A stretch of DNA of 64,000 bases, taken from positions 806,001 to 870,000 of the forward strand of contig NZ_WRXO01000002.1 in assembly GCF_009758125.1 (NCBI RefSeq), read 5' to 3'. The translations under genes were made by a program, and so were the position numbers. Source of the stretch: Chitinophaga oryziterrae (GTDB lineage Bacteria > Bacteroidota > Bacteroidia > Chitinophagales > Chitinophagaceae). Shown here piece by piece: positions 8,198 through 17,167 of this stretch. The stretch's first letter is position 1; each line of letters opens with the position of its first letter. The notes under the pieces are model-generated. The model saw only the letters and a program-made list of their open reading frames with translations. It ran no database searches and had not been told where the DNA came from.

Positions 8198-11100
8198 ATG
8201 ATGAAAAATGTTTCAGGCTCCGGTATAAGGAGCAGGGGGAGGTCATGTCTATTATTTGTATTGTTTACATTAATGCATCTTCCCGCCAGTGCAAGGCAGG
8301 GAGGAATTACGCTTGATCTGCGTAACACCGCTATTACAAAAGTCTTTTCAGCAATCGAAAAACAATCCGGCTACGGATTTATTTACAATGAAGGAGCGGT
8401 TCGTGCTATTACTGTTGATATACAGGTAAAAAACGCACCACTCACGACGGTGATGGAAACCGTATTAAACAACCAGCCATTCAGCTATTATATTTCGGGG
8501 AAAAATATTGTAATAACACCTCGCCCTAACAACAATAACACACCGCAGGCAGACAGTCTAATAGATATCAGCGGTATGGTAATGTCTGCGGATGGCGGAA
8601 CCCTGGCCGGCGCTTCTATCAAAGTGAAAAACAGCACGCTGGCTACGTATACCAACTCAAAAGGTAGTTTCATATTATCGGGGGTGTCACACAACGCTGT
8701 GATGATAATATCTTTTCTGGGTTTTGCAGAACAACAGCATAAGGTGGCTGCTAAAATGGTCATCCTGTTACAGCCGGTAACATCAGAGTTAAAAGGCGTA
8801 ACTATCAATAAAGGATATTATACTGAGCAGCGCCAGTTATCCACTGGTGCAGTATCCTCTATCTCTTCTAAAGAGATAGAGAAACAACCGGTAGGGAATG
8901 TAATGCAGGCGCTTGAAGGCCGTATTCCGGGGATGGTAGTTAGCCAGACTTCCGGTGTTCCCGGTGCGCGTCTGAACATCCAGGTTCGCGGTCGTACTAA
9001 CTTCGATAAGGATATTACTTCTGATCAGGCACTTGTCATTGTGGACGGTGTGCCTATGGCGGGGGCTAATGATCGTATGAATAATATCAGCGGCCCATTC
9101 GGTGTGGTAACCGGAGAAGGACTTAGCGCATTGGCAGGAATAAATACTGCCGATATCGAAAGCATAGACGTGTTAAAAGATGCGGATGCTACTGCTATCT
9201 ATGGTTCCCGTGGCGCAAACGGTGTGGTGCTGATTACAACAAAAAAAGGAAAGGCAGGGCAGATGAAGATAGATGCTAACGTGTACGCTGGTGTAAGCCG
9301 CGTTACCCGTATGGCAACCATGCTGAATACTGAACAATACCTGGCCATGAGGAAGGAGGCATTTGCAAACGACAACATCACTAAAACAAACGCGAATGCT
9401 GCTGACTTACTGCTATTTGATCAAACCCGTTACACCGATTTTGGTAAGATGTTCGCGGGTGATGCTGCTGCTGCAACAGATGCACAGGTAAATGTTTCGG
9501 GGGGCAATATGGCCACACAATACCGGATGGGTGCAGGATATCATAAAGAAGGTACTGTATGGCCCGGAGATTTTTCCAGCGACCGCCTCTCCCTCAACTT
9601 TAATACCTATACAACATCTGCCAACAAGAAATTTTCAGCTGGTTTATCTGGTATGTATTCCATGAGTAAGAGTAATCTCTTGGCGGTAGATTTAGCCAGC
9701 GCTATTCTTCTTCCTCCAAATTTTCAAATTTACGATACGGCAGGAAATCTTGCCTGGAACGAAGGAGGCTACAATAATGGACGTGATAATCCAATGTCAC
9801 AACTGAAACAAAAATACCTTGCCAACATGAACAATCTCAACGTGAACCTCCTGTTGAATTATAATGTTCTGAATGGTTTGGTCCTCCGTAGCAGCATTGG
9901 ATATAACTATACGGCTACAGACGATAAACGTATGACACCGATGTCTGCGCAAAACCCTTCAAAGTCTAACCTGGCAGGTGCTGCTGTTTTTGGTTCCGGC
10001 AATTTCAAAACCTGGATCATAGAACCACAGGCAGAATATACCAGACCAATATGGAAAGGTAAATTGACAGCCTTGGCTGGCGCTACTTTCAACAAAACAG
10101 AGAAGAACAGGTTAACGGTTACGGGTAATGGTTATTCAAATGATGATCTTATTGGCTCTCTGACCGGAGCTGCGACCTTTAGCGGGACCAATGACTTTGA
10201 GCAATATAACTATCAGGCCTTTTTCGGACGTCTTAACTATAACGTAGCTAATAAATATATCGTCAACTTTACCGGTCGGCGTGATGGCTCCAGCCGTTTT
10301 GGCCCTGAATACAGGTTCTCAAACTTTGGTGCAATAGGTGCTGCATGGTTATTCAGTAATGAAAAATGGGCCGCAAATATACCTTCCCTTAGTTATGGTA
10401 AACTACGTGGCAGCTATGGTGTGACAGGCAATGACCAGATAGGGGAATATATGTATCTCGACACCTGGGGAGCAGGTACATCATACGGAGATTCTACCAC
10501 CCTGCTGCCTACTAAACTTTTTAATCCGGACCTGCACTGGGAGAAAAGTAAGAAAAAAGAAATCGCGCTGGAACTGGGTTTCTTCAAAGACAGGCTGATG
10601 CTTACTACCTCATTTTATTATAACCTGTCTTCCGAGCCACTCGTAAGTTATCCTTTAGCTCGTTCTACCGGCTTTTCCTCTATTTTTTCCAATCTCGCAG
10701 GTGTGGAAGTGGTGAACAAAGGATGGGAGATTACGCTGACATCACGCAACCTGGACGGCAAATTCAAATGGACAACAGATTTTAATATTACTATTCCAAA
10801 GAATTACCTGAAGAAATATCCCAACCTGGCAACCTCCAGTTACGCTACCAAATATTCTATTGGCCGTTCTCTGAACCAGGTAATGGCCATGCAATTCCTT
10901 GGTGTAGATCCAACTACCGGTCTGTATGCTGCTAAAGACCGGAATAATGACGGCGTCGGAGGAACACCCGACTTTGTTCCTGGAAGGAACACCGATCCCC
11001 GTTATTATGGGGGAATCAATAATACCTTCAGCTACAAAGGATTTGATCTCAGCTTCTTTTTCCAGTTTACCAAGCAACTGGGGACCAGCTGGAAGGGAAA

Positions 11101-11485
11101 TAACGTCTATAATCCACCGGGTATGGCTTATAACGTACCGGTACTGGCATTGGACAGATGGCAGAAGCCGGGAGATGTAACTGATGTGCAGAAATTTACA
11201 ACCTCAGCGGGTCAGATTAACGGTTTACAAGGTTTCTATGCTTTCCGCTTCTCGGATGGTATACTTACAGACGCATCGTTCCTGCGTTTGAAAAACGTGA
11301 ATCTCTCCTACAGTCTGCCAGCTTCATGGCTTAATGCAGTGCATGTCCGTTCCTCCCGCCTGTATATGTCGGCACAGAACCTGTTCGTAATTACACCATA
11401 TAAAGGGGGAGATCCCGAGATCCAGAACTATACAAGAATGGCGCCGCTGCGCACAATCACTGGTGGTTTACAAATTTCACTCTAA
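8198..11485 (+). CDS. SusC/RagA TonB-linked outer membrane protein with STN signalling domain
   Basis: 1095 residues. Signal peptide about 15-32. STN domain about 36-105 (ITLDLRNTAITKVFSAIEKQ) which contacts FecR. CarboxypepD_reg-like domain about 122-200 (DISGMVMSADGGTLAGASI). Plug domain about 215-350 with the family signature VLKDADATAIYGSRGANGV (331 region), then a large TonB-dependent beta-barrel. Imports a nutrient with the SusD encoded next. Presence of STN together with the adjacent sigma/FecR pair shows this locus is of the signal-transducing class, unlike the second SusC at 59540. Substrate cannot be read: no glycosidase is in the operon. Confidence 0.95.
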   Translation: MMKNVSGSGIRSRGRSCLLFVLFTLMHLPASARQGGITLDLRNTAITKVFSAIEKQSGYGFIYNEGAVRAITVDIQVKNAPLTTVMETVLNNQPFSYYISGKNIVITPRPNNNNTPQADSLIDISGMVMSADGGTLAGASIKVKNSTLATYTNSKGSFILSGVSHNAVMIISFLGFAEQQHKVAAKMVILLQPVTSELKGVTINKGYYTEQRQLSTGAVSSISSKEIEKQPVGNVMQALEGRIPGMVVSQTSGVPGARLNIQVRGRTNFDKDITSDQALVIVDGVPMAGANDRMNNISGPFGVVTGEGLSALAGINTADIESIDVLKDADATAIYGSRGANGVVLITTKKGKAGQMKIDANVYAGVSRVTRMATMLNTEQYLAMRKEAFANDNITKTNANAADLLLFDQTRYTDFGKMFAGDAAAATDAQVNVSGGNMATQYRMGAGYHKEGTVWPGDFSSDRLSLNFNTYTTSANKKFSAGLSGMYSMSKSNLLAVDLASAILLPPNFQIYDTAGNLAWNEGGYNNGRDNPMSQLKQKYLANMNNLNVNLLLNYNVLNGLVLRSSIGYNYTATDDKRMTPMSAQNPSKSNLAGAAVFGSGNFKTWIIEPQAEYTRPIWKGKLTALAGATFNKTEKNRLTVTGNGYSNDDLIGSLTGAATFSGTNDFEQYNYQAFFGRLNYNVANKYIVNFTGRRDGSSRFGPEYRFSNFGAIGAAWLFSNEKWAANIPSLSYGKLRGSYGVTGNDQIGEYMYLDTWGAGTSYGDSTTLLPTKLFNPDLHWEKSKKKEIALELGFFKDRLMLTTSFYYNLSSEPLVSYPLARSTGFSSIFSNLAGVEVVNKGWEITLTSRNLDGKFKWTTDFNITIPKNYLKKYPNLATSSYATKYSIGRSLNQVMAMQFLGVDPTTGLYAAKDRNNDGVGGTPDFVPGRNTDPRYYGGINNTFSYKGFDLSFFFQFTKQLGTSWKGNNVYNPPGMAYNVPVLALDRWQKPGDVTDVQKFTTSAGQINGLQGFYAFRFSDGILTDASFLRLKNVNLSYSLPASWLNAVHVRSSRLYMSAQNLFVITPYKGGDPEIQNYTRMAPLRTITGGLQISL

Positions 11486-11495
11486 TTACTCAACT

Positions 11496-12908
11496 ATGTT
11501 TAAGAATCGATATAAAAAAACATTACTGATCATATGCCTTCTGGCAAGTGGTTGTACGAAATTTGTAGCCGTAGACGAACCGATTGATACCATTACCGCG
11601 GAAGCAGCTTTCGCTACCGAGACTAAAGCAGCTTCTGTAGTACGCGGATTGTATAACAATATGGTGAAGACCTCCAACTACGCTTTTGGTGGTGCGGTGT
11701 CGGCTGGTCTGGGCGCCAGTGCAGATGAACTGATAGTATCTTCTACTACGGCTGCCTATGCCGACCTTTACAACAATAACATCAATAGCTCCAACACAGC
11801 GATTACGAATTATTACTGGGGCGCTTTTTATAACCTGATTTATGTGGCTAACCAGGTGATTGAAAACGTGCCAAAATCAGCCGGTATCTCAGCAGGAGCC
11901 AAAATACAATTCCTGGCGGAAGCACGTTTTATAAGGGCAGTGAATTACTTCTACCTTATAAACCTGTATGGAGATGTGCCTTTGATCCTAGGGACTGATT
12001 ATATAACCAATAATAAGATACCCCGTACTCCTATGGTACAGGTGTACAAACAGATTGAGGAAGACCTTCAATATGCACGTACCAACCTGGGCGAAAGTTA
12101 TATGGGCACACAGCGCATCCGTGCCAACAGGTTTGTTGCTTCTGCTTTTCTTGCAAGAGTATATCTCTATCAAAAGAACTGGACGGATGCTGAGTTGATG
12201 GCTACAGAAGTTATTGAAGCCCAAGCGGACGGTACACCGTTGTATCGCCTGGAAACCACATTGAACAATGTTTTCCTGCTTACCAGTAAAGAGGTGGTAC
12301 TGCAACTGATGAATCCCGGAACAGCTGTACCTACATGGGATGGATCTGCTTTTGTTCCCGGAACAGCGACTTCAGTTCCCAATTATCCGATCACTCCCGC
12401 GTTGTACAGCGCTTTCTCCGCTGATGATCTCCGTCTTAGTAACTGGATCAAGAGCGTGAATATCACTACAGCAGGTGTTACAAAAACGTACAGTTATCCA
12501 TATAAATATAAAGTGATCAGCGGTACTGCTACTGTTAAAACAGAAGCGCTGGTTTTCCTGCGCCTTGCTGAGATATATCTCATCCGTGCGGAAGCAAGGG
12601 CCGAAAATAATGATCTGGGCAACGCTATCAGCGATCTTGATGCTATCAGAAGTCGGGCCGGGTTGTTAACACCTACAGATCCGGCAATTACACAATCAGA
12701 CCTCCTGGACGCTATTGCCCGGGAGAGAAGGCTGGAGATGTTTTCAGAACTCGGCCATCGCTGGCTGGACCTGAAACGTACAGACAAGGCCAACATCATA
12801 CTAAAAGACAAACCTAACTGGACTACCAGCGACCAGCTATACCCAATTCCATTTGCTGACATACTGGCGAACCCGTCGATTAAACAGAATGATGGATACG
12901 ACTTATAA
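11496..12908 (+). CDS. SusD/RagB outer membrane lipoprotein
   Basis: The frame is open from 11463, but that start overlaps susC; ATG 11496 puts a lipoprotein signal at the N-terminus (LLIICLLASGC, lipidated Cys) and leaves 10 bases after susC. 470 residues. SusD features: helix-rich body with a tetratricopeptide-like start (AAFATETKAASVVRGLYNN), FIRAVNYFYLINLYGDVPLI around residues 150-170, and the C-terminal family block RERRLEMFSELGHRWLDLKR near 410-430. Forms the lid on the preceding SusC and binds substrate at the cell surface. Confidence 0.93.
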   Translation: MFKNRYKKTLLIICLLASGCTKFVAVDEPIDTITAEAAFATETKAASVVRGLYNNMVKTSNYAFGGAVSAGLGASADELIVSSTTAAYADLYNNNINSSNTAITNYYWGAFYNLIYVANQVIENVPKSAGISAGAKIQFLAEARFIRAVNYFYLINLYGDVPLILGTDYITNNKIPRTPMVQVYKQIEEDLQYARTNLGESYMGTQRIRANRFVASAFLARVYLYQKNWTDAELMATEVIEAQADGTPLYRLETTLNNVFLLTSKEVVLQLMNPGTAVPTWDGSAFVPGTATSVPNYPITPALYSAFSADDLRLSNWIKSVNITTAGVTKTYSYPYKYKVISGTATVKTEALVFLRLAEIYLIRAEARAENNDLGNAISDLDAIRSRAGLLTPTDPAITQSDLLDAIARERRLEMFSELGHRWLDLKRTDKANIILKDKPNWTTSDQLYPIPFADILANPSIKQNDGYDL

Positions 12909-12920
12909 AACCTGATTATT

Positions 12921-14039
12921 ATGAAACGATATTTATTATTAGCTGGAAATATGCTTGCTATAGCGCTGCACTCCAATGCCCAGGACAGCATGGCCTTTAC
13001 CATTCATGGAAAAATGAATCCTTCCCGAAACAACGCAGACGTCATGATCGTAACAGGGAGTTACAGAAAACCAGTCAACACAACGGTGAAAGATGGAGAG
13101 TTCTCTGTTTCCGGATCATTAAAAGAACCCGGATTTGCAATGATCCGGGTGGGTGATGGAATACCTGCAGATTATATCCAGGTATATATTGCCGGTGGAA
13201 AAACAATAGAGCTTATTGCCGGCGATTCCATCAAGTACGCAAAAGTTAAAGGCAATGAAAAAGCCGTAGAATACCATGACCTATATGCTAAACTGATCCC
13301 TGTGCAGAGCGAAGAGACCAGTCTGAGAAACCGCTGGATGCCTATTCCTGAGGCTTCCCGCAGGGATGAAGAAGCACGTAAAATTACTGCAAGACGCAGA
13401 GAACTGTTGCAGAAACAAAAGGACCTGACGTATGCCTTCATCGATAAGCATCCAAAGTCCACGCTCTCCTTTTACCTGTTGAAGATGACTGCGGGTACGT
13501 TCATCAATTACAGCGAAGTGATGCCGCATTTCCAGAAACTTGATCTGACACTGAGAACATCTGCTGAGGGAATAGATTTCGAAAAGAAGATCAATGGGTC
13601 AAGAAATATGCAGGTTGGTACTCCGGTGAAGAATTTCGAATCCACCACGCCGGAAGGAACAAAACTGTCTCTCCGGGAAGTAATGGATAAAGGTACCTAT
13701 ACCCTGGTCGACTTCTGGGCCAGCTGGTGTACGCCTTGCCGCGCAGAAAACCCTACAGTTGTAAAGGCATACGGGCAATTTCATCCAAAAGGACTGAACA
13801 TTATAAGTGTATCGCTGGATGATAATGCAGATAAATGGAAAGCAGCGATTCGGAAAGACGGGATGCCATGGTATCATGTGTCTTCACTGGTTGCCGGATT
13901 TAAAGATCCTATAGCGCAGATGTATGGTATCAATGCTATTCCTCAGAATGCATTGGTGAACTCCAAAGGTGTGATCGTAGCTGTGAACTTACGTGGAGAT
14001 GCACTGCTGGATAAACTGGAACAACTATTTGCCCAATAA
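12921..14039 (+). CDS. TlpA-like thiol-disulfide oxidoreductase with N-terminal DUF4369 domain
   Basis: 372 residues; signal peptide about 1-20 (ends N-A-Q). DUF4369-like beta domain about 22-120 (FTIHGKMNPSR ... VSGSLKEPGFAMIRV). Helical linker to about 225. Thioredoxin fold about 228-372 with active site W-CTPC-R (Cys270, Cys273) and the cis-Pro loop AIPQNALV. Exported redox protein, common as the last gene behind sigma-FecR-SusC-SusD loci in this phylum; it may keep thiols of periplasmic or surface proteins reduced. 12 bases behind susD and followed by a terminator, so it closes the operon. Confidence 0.9.
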   Translation: MKRYLLLAGNMLAIALHSNAQDSMAFTIHGKMNPSRNNADVMIVTGSYRKPVNTTVKDGEFSVSGSLKEPGFAMIRVGDGIPADYIQVYIAGGKTIELIAGDSIKYAKVKGNEKAVEYHDLYAKLIPVQSEETSLRNRWMPIPEASRRDEEARKITARRRELLQKQKDLTYAFIDKHPKSTLSFYLLKMTAGTFINYSEVMPHFQKLDLTLRTSAEGIDFEKKINGSRNMQVGTPVKNFESTTPEGTKLSLREVMDKGTYTLVDFWASWCTPCRAENPTVVKAYGQFHPKGLNIISVSLDDNADKWKAAIRKDGMPWYHVSSLVAGFKDPIAQMYGINAIPQNALVNSKGVIVAVNLRGDALLDKLEQLFAQ

Positions 14040-14095
14040 CCATAACCTATCCAATACCAACCATCGCTAGTAGGCTGGAATGGATGCCTACTTAA

Positions 14096-14134
14096 ACAAA
14101 AGCCTCCTGGTTTAAACCAGGGGGCTTTTTGTTT
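14096..14134. terminator. Strong intrinsic terminator closing the sigma-FecR-SusCD operon
   Basis: AGCCTCCTGGTTT / AAACCAGGGGGCT stem (13 bp, one G-T type pair) with T5 on the right and A4 on the left; can act on both strands. Confidence 0.8.
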
Positions 14135-14231
14135 AAGATTGATTCATCAGTTCATACACCGGCAGCCTGTCTAAAGATACTATCTGCTCTATAGTCGCCG
14201 GTCCTTTTATAATTTCACCCTTATCACTTCA
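14133..14231 (-). pseudogene. Possible C-terminal gene fragment
   Basis: Minus-strand open stretch of about 32 codons ending at the stop 14133-14135, just past the terminator hairpin: GEIIKGPATIEQ, then IVSLDRLPVYELMNQS. The codons look like real protein, but there is no start codon and an in-frame stop closes it upstream (14235-14237). Probably the tail of a decayed gene that used the same terminator; no family recognised. Rest of the gap to 14374 holds nothing clear. Confidence 0.3.
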
Positions 14232-14374
14232 ACCGGTTGTCCTGTTTTTCAAGGCAAGAGTCAGGCATTTTCCTGAATTTTTTTAAGATAAAATTTGAAA
14301 TCTGCCGCTTATAATATCCTGCTTTCAATACCGCTCATCTTTTTATAAATTTAGTTTAAACCATCTGTAGCCAT

Positions 14375-15466
14375 ATGCGCAAACTATCTTTCCTTGTCCC
14401 TGCCCTGTTAGGTGCTGTTGTTACATCATATGCCCAGGAACAGCCTGTCATTGATTTTGAAAAGTATAATCCTCCCTCTTCGCTGGTAGTGCCGGAACAT
14501 AAACTGACAAGGGCAAAGTTTCCTTTCATTGATGTACATAACCATCAGGATGGCCTGGCATCCGGTAACCTGAAGGATTTGTTGCAGGATATGGATGCAC
14601 TGAATATGAAAGTAATGGTGAACCTTAGCGGGGGCAATGGCCGTCGCCTGAAGGCTCAGGTAGACAATATAAAGAGTAAGGCGCCTGCACGGTTTATCAT
14701 ATTCGCAAATATTGATTTTAATGGAATAGGAGAGGATGGCTGGACGGAAAAAGCTGTGCTGCAGTTAAAGGAAGATGTGAAGAATGGTGCCAATGGTCTG
14801 AAAGTGTTTAAGAATTTAGGACTTAGTGTAAATGATAATACCGGCAAACGGGTAGCCATTGATGATCCGCGACTGGATGCTATCTGGGACCAGTGTGGCA
14901 GAATGAAGATCCCGGTGCTTATTCATGCTGCTGACCCCAGACAGTTCTGGCAATCTGCAGATTATAATAACGAACGCTGGTTAGAGTTGATTACCCATCC
15001 CGGTCGTAAACGCAGTAATACGAATCCGGCACCCTGGGAACAGATCATTGAAGAAGAACATCGTATGTTCAGGAAACATCCCAACACGACATTTATTAAT
15101 GCCCACTTTGGCTGGTACGCAAATAATCTGTCGCAATTATCTCAGCTGATGGACCAGATACCTAACATGTATGTGGAATTTGGAGCAGTGATAGCAGAGC
15201 TGGGAAGACAACCTAAAATGGCGCGACAATTCTTTGAGAAGTATCAGGACAGAATCTTGTTCGGTAAAGATTCCTGGCAACCGGATGAATACACGACTTA
15301 TTTCCGCGTGCTGGAAACAGCAGACGAATACTTCCCCTATCATAAGAAATACCACGCTTTCTGGCGAATGTACGGCATGGAATTACCCGATGAAATATTG
15401 AAAAAAGTGTACTACAAAAATGCTTTGAGAATTATTCCGGGGATCGATAAAAGTCAGTTTGAATAG
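14375..15466 (+). CDS. Secreted amidohydrolase-2 family metal-dependent hydrolase
   Basis: 363 residues; signal peptide about 1-20 (ends Y-A-Q). Metal-binding HxH at His55/His57 (DVHNHQDG), a further His in VLIHAADP, a His in INAHFGW, and a late Asp in LFGKDSW form the ligand set of the TIM-barrel amidohydrolase superfamily (decarboxylase/lactonase-like branch). NGLKVFKNLG before the third ligand is also typical. Periplasmic location; substrate unknown. Stands alone between the terminator at 14096 and a gap; a near-match to the -7 box (TAAATTTA, 14345-14352) lies just upstream. Confidence 0.85.
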   Translation: MRKLSFLVPALLGAVVTSYAQEQPVIDFEKYNPPSSLVVPEHKLTRAKFPFIDVHNHQDGLASGNLKDLLQDMDALNMKVMVNLSGGNGRRLKAQVDNIKSKAPARFIIFANIDFNGIGEDGWTEKAVLQLKEDVKNGANGLKVFKNLGLSVNDNTGKRVAIDDPRLDAIWDQCGRMKIPVLIHAADPRQFWQSADYNNERWLELITHPGRKRSNTNPAPWEQIIEEEHRMFRKHPNTTFINAHFGWYANNLSQLSQLMDQIPNMYVEFGAVIAELGRQPKMARQFFEKYQDRILFGKDSWQPDEYTTYFRVLETADEYFPYHKKYHAFWRMYGMELPDEILKKVYYKNALRIIPGIDKSQFE

Positions 15467-15643
15467 GATTGACTGGCTGATCGATTTTAACCTTACCAAT
15501 CTATAAACTTACTCAGCAGGGAACAGACACCGAAGAGGGAAAATCGAAAACCATTCTTTTTTTTCCAGTGCCTTGTTCCCTTTTGAGTAAATAAAACAGG
15601 CTGTTAAAAAAGTAAACCAGTATCAAAAGTACAGGTACCCTTT

Positions 15644-15796
15644 TTATAGGTATTCATAGGTATAGGTACATTTTATAAATGCAGGTCTTGAAAACCTACC
15701 TCTCAGCATTTCTTCATCGGTAAAAAAAACAGGACCTTTTGCTGGCGTATTCACTATGATAAATGGCATCTTCTCTTTTTCATGACAATATTTCAT
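15644..15796 (-). CDS. Candidate 50-residue protein or gene fragment
   Basis: Begins MKYCHEKEKMPFIIVNTP, continues AKGPVFFTDEEMLRGRFSRP and ends AFIKCTYTYEYL before TAA. The frame closes upstream at a stop near 15826, so it is not part of a longer gene here. Mixed, protein-like composition with no signal peptide. No family recognised. It may be a genuine small protein or the end of a decayed gene. Below the length at which chance can be excluded. Confidence 0.35.
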   Translation of the reverse strand: MKYCHEKEKMPFIIVNTPAKGPVFFTDEEMLRGRFSRPAFIKCTYTYEYL

Positions 15797-16008
15797 CTGT
15801 CTCTCCAAAATATTTGCAGCAAGGTGCTATTGTGTAGTAATGAGATTTAAAAGTAGAAAGAATTAACGATACACCAACAACAGTGGAAGACTGTGTTCAA
15901 AGCCGTTTTTCGTATTTACATATCAGGTCTGGGATTCGTAAGGCAAGTGCAGAAAGGCTTTAAGGGAATTCTCTTCAATAGATAAAATTGTTGATCAAGG
16001 CGTTTTTT

Positions 16009-16022
16009 TTGACATATATCAA
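16009..16022. promoter_or_regulatory. FNR/CRP-like palindrome TTGAC-N4-ATCAA
   Basis: One mismatch from the classical FNR box TTGAT-N4-ATCAA; a TTGATCAA palindrome lies 11 bases before it. It sits between the end of a Crp/Fnr-family gene (stop at 16066) and the small ORF on the same strand. Binding is inference. Confidence 0.25.
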
Positions 16023-16065
16023 AAACTTTTAATTCTGTTAGAGGCGTTTATTTGCCATGTAAAGG

Positions 16066-16683
16066 TTATTTTAATCTTTTCCGTGTGGAAGTTTTGGCCC
16101 GTACCCTGCTTAATGTTTCAATGGTTATACCCAAAAAAGAGGCTACATGGGTAAGCTGTACCCGGTTGGCAAGATGGGAATATGATTCCAGGAAAAGTGC
16201 GTATTTTTTTTTCGCGTCGTGCAGCCGGGTAATATATGCCCTGATATCGGCGGATGTATAATGAAACTCTGTTATTTTTCGGCCGATAATATTAAACGAA
16301 GGATACTTCTGGTACATTTTATTCAAATCGGAAAAATCAATAGCCAGCAGTTCACAATCTTCAGCAGCCTGAATATTTTCTATAGTGGCTATCTGCAATA
16401 AAAAGCTGCGGATGGCCGCTGCCATTTCATTTTCTACAGCAAACCATGTGGTGATCTCTTTATTGTTTTCCTTAATAAAACCCCTTAGCAACCCTTTTTT
16501 GATAAAATAAAGGGAGTGGCATATTTCCCCATCCTGCAACAAATACCTGCCCTTTGGAACATTACGGAAATAAACCTTTTTTAACAAATGCTGCTTAACA
16601 CCCTGGCCCACAGGATGAAATGTGTCTAACATCTGGAGTAATGGGATTAACTCCTCTTTGGCAGGCCGTGGTTTCATATTCAT
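16066..16683 (-). CDS. Crp/Fnr-family transcription regulator
   Basis: 205 residues. Cyclic-nucleotide-binding-like beta-roll about 25-120 (FRNVPKGRYLLQDGEICHSLYF ... KKGLLRGF), a long central helix about 130-160, and a C-terminal winged HTH about 165-200 (QLTHVASFLGITIETLSRVR). It lacks the cysteines of Fnr and a clear cAMP phosphate-binding motif, as is usual for the many Bacteroidota members whose effectors are unknown. Single gene; no obvious target next to it. Confidence 0.88.
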   Translation of the reverse strand: MNMKPRPAKEELIPLLQMLDTFHPVGQGVKQHLLKKVYFRNVPKGRYLLQDGEICHSLYFIKKGLLRGFIKENNKEITTWFAVENEMAAAIRSFLLQIATIENIQAAEDCELLAIDFSDLNKMYQKYPSFNIIGRKITEFHYTSADIRAYITRLHDAKKKYALFLESYSHLANRVQLTHVASFLGITIETLSRVRAKTSTRKRLK

Positions 16684-17167
16684 TAAATCTAAAATAAGAC
16701 TTTTGGGGCATGTTTCTTACAGGCTGTCAAAAGTAACTAATATCCCCCCGATACGTTTGGGGCAACACATAAAAGGCTCCGTTAGCCCCGTCTTTGTAGT
16801 AACAACCTGGAAAGCAATAAAACAAGAGATTGCACAATGCATTATCCCTGCCGTGTGATGGGGTTTTCTTCCATAATTTTCTGATAAGCCTCCATACCGT
16901 GCGCATGTGAATGCCTTGTGCTGATTTTATAAATAGTGCAAATCAAATATTCTCCCAATTGGCCAGACTTAACAACATAACGCAAAATAAAGATTTTGCG
17001 GGCTGAAGCATAGTTGTTAAATTTAATTGTATATTTTACAATTAATAATCACTGATCGCAGTGCTGTATTGAAATTTTTTCTCGTTTGATAACCCGCAGA
17101 TTGGTTGATGCAGGCATAAAATATCACCCATGTAACATCCTGATATTTATAATTAAATAATCCACGT
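16684..17167. other. Intergenic gap between divergent Crp/Fnr and GH5 genes
   Basis: 484 bases that must hold both promoters. I find no exact TAnnTTTG box and no convincing gene; AT-rich stretch at 17010-17045. Confidence 0.5.

Larger units (their letters stand above)
15467..16065. other. Gap with one small ORF and an FNR-like site
   Basis: 599 bases. Holds a 50-codon minus-strand frame (15644-15796, listed), a weak hairpin with inverted GGGAACA/TGTTCCC near 15520-15585, and a TTGAC-ATAT-ATCAA box (16009-16022). Nothing else seen. Confidence 0.4.

Noticed and set aside
16842..17042. Minus-strand open stretch of about 66 codons upstream of the Crp/Fnr gene (includes HAHGMEAYQKIMEENPITRQ)
   Set aside because: First ATG leaves only 17 codons; no start, no homology I recognise, overlaps AT-rich promoter DNA.
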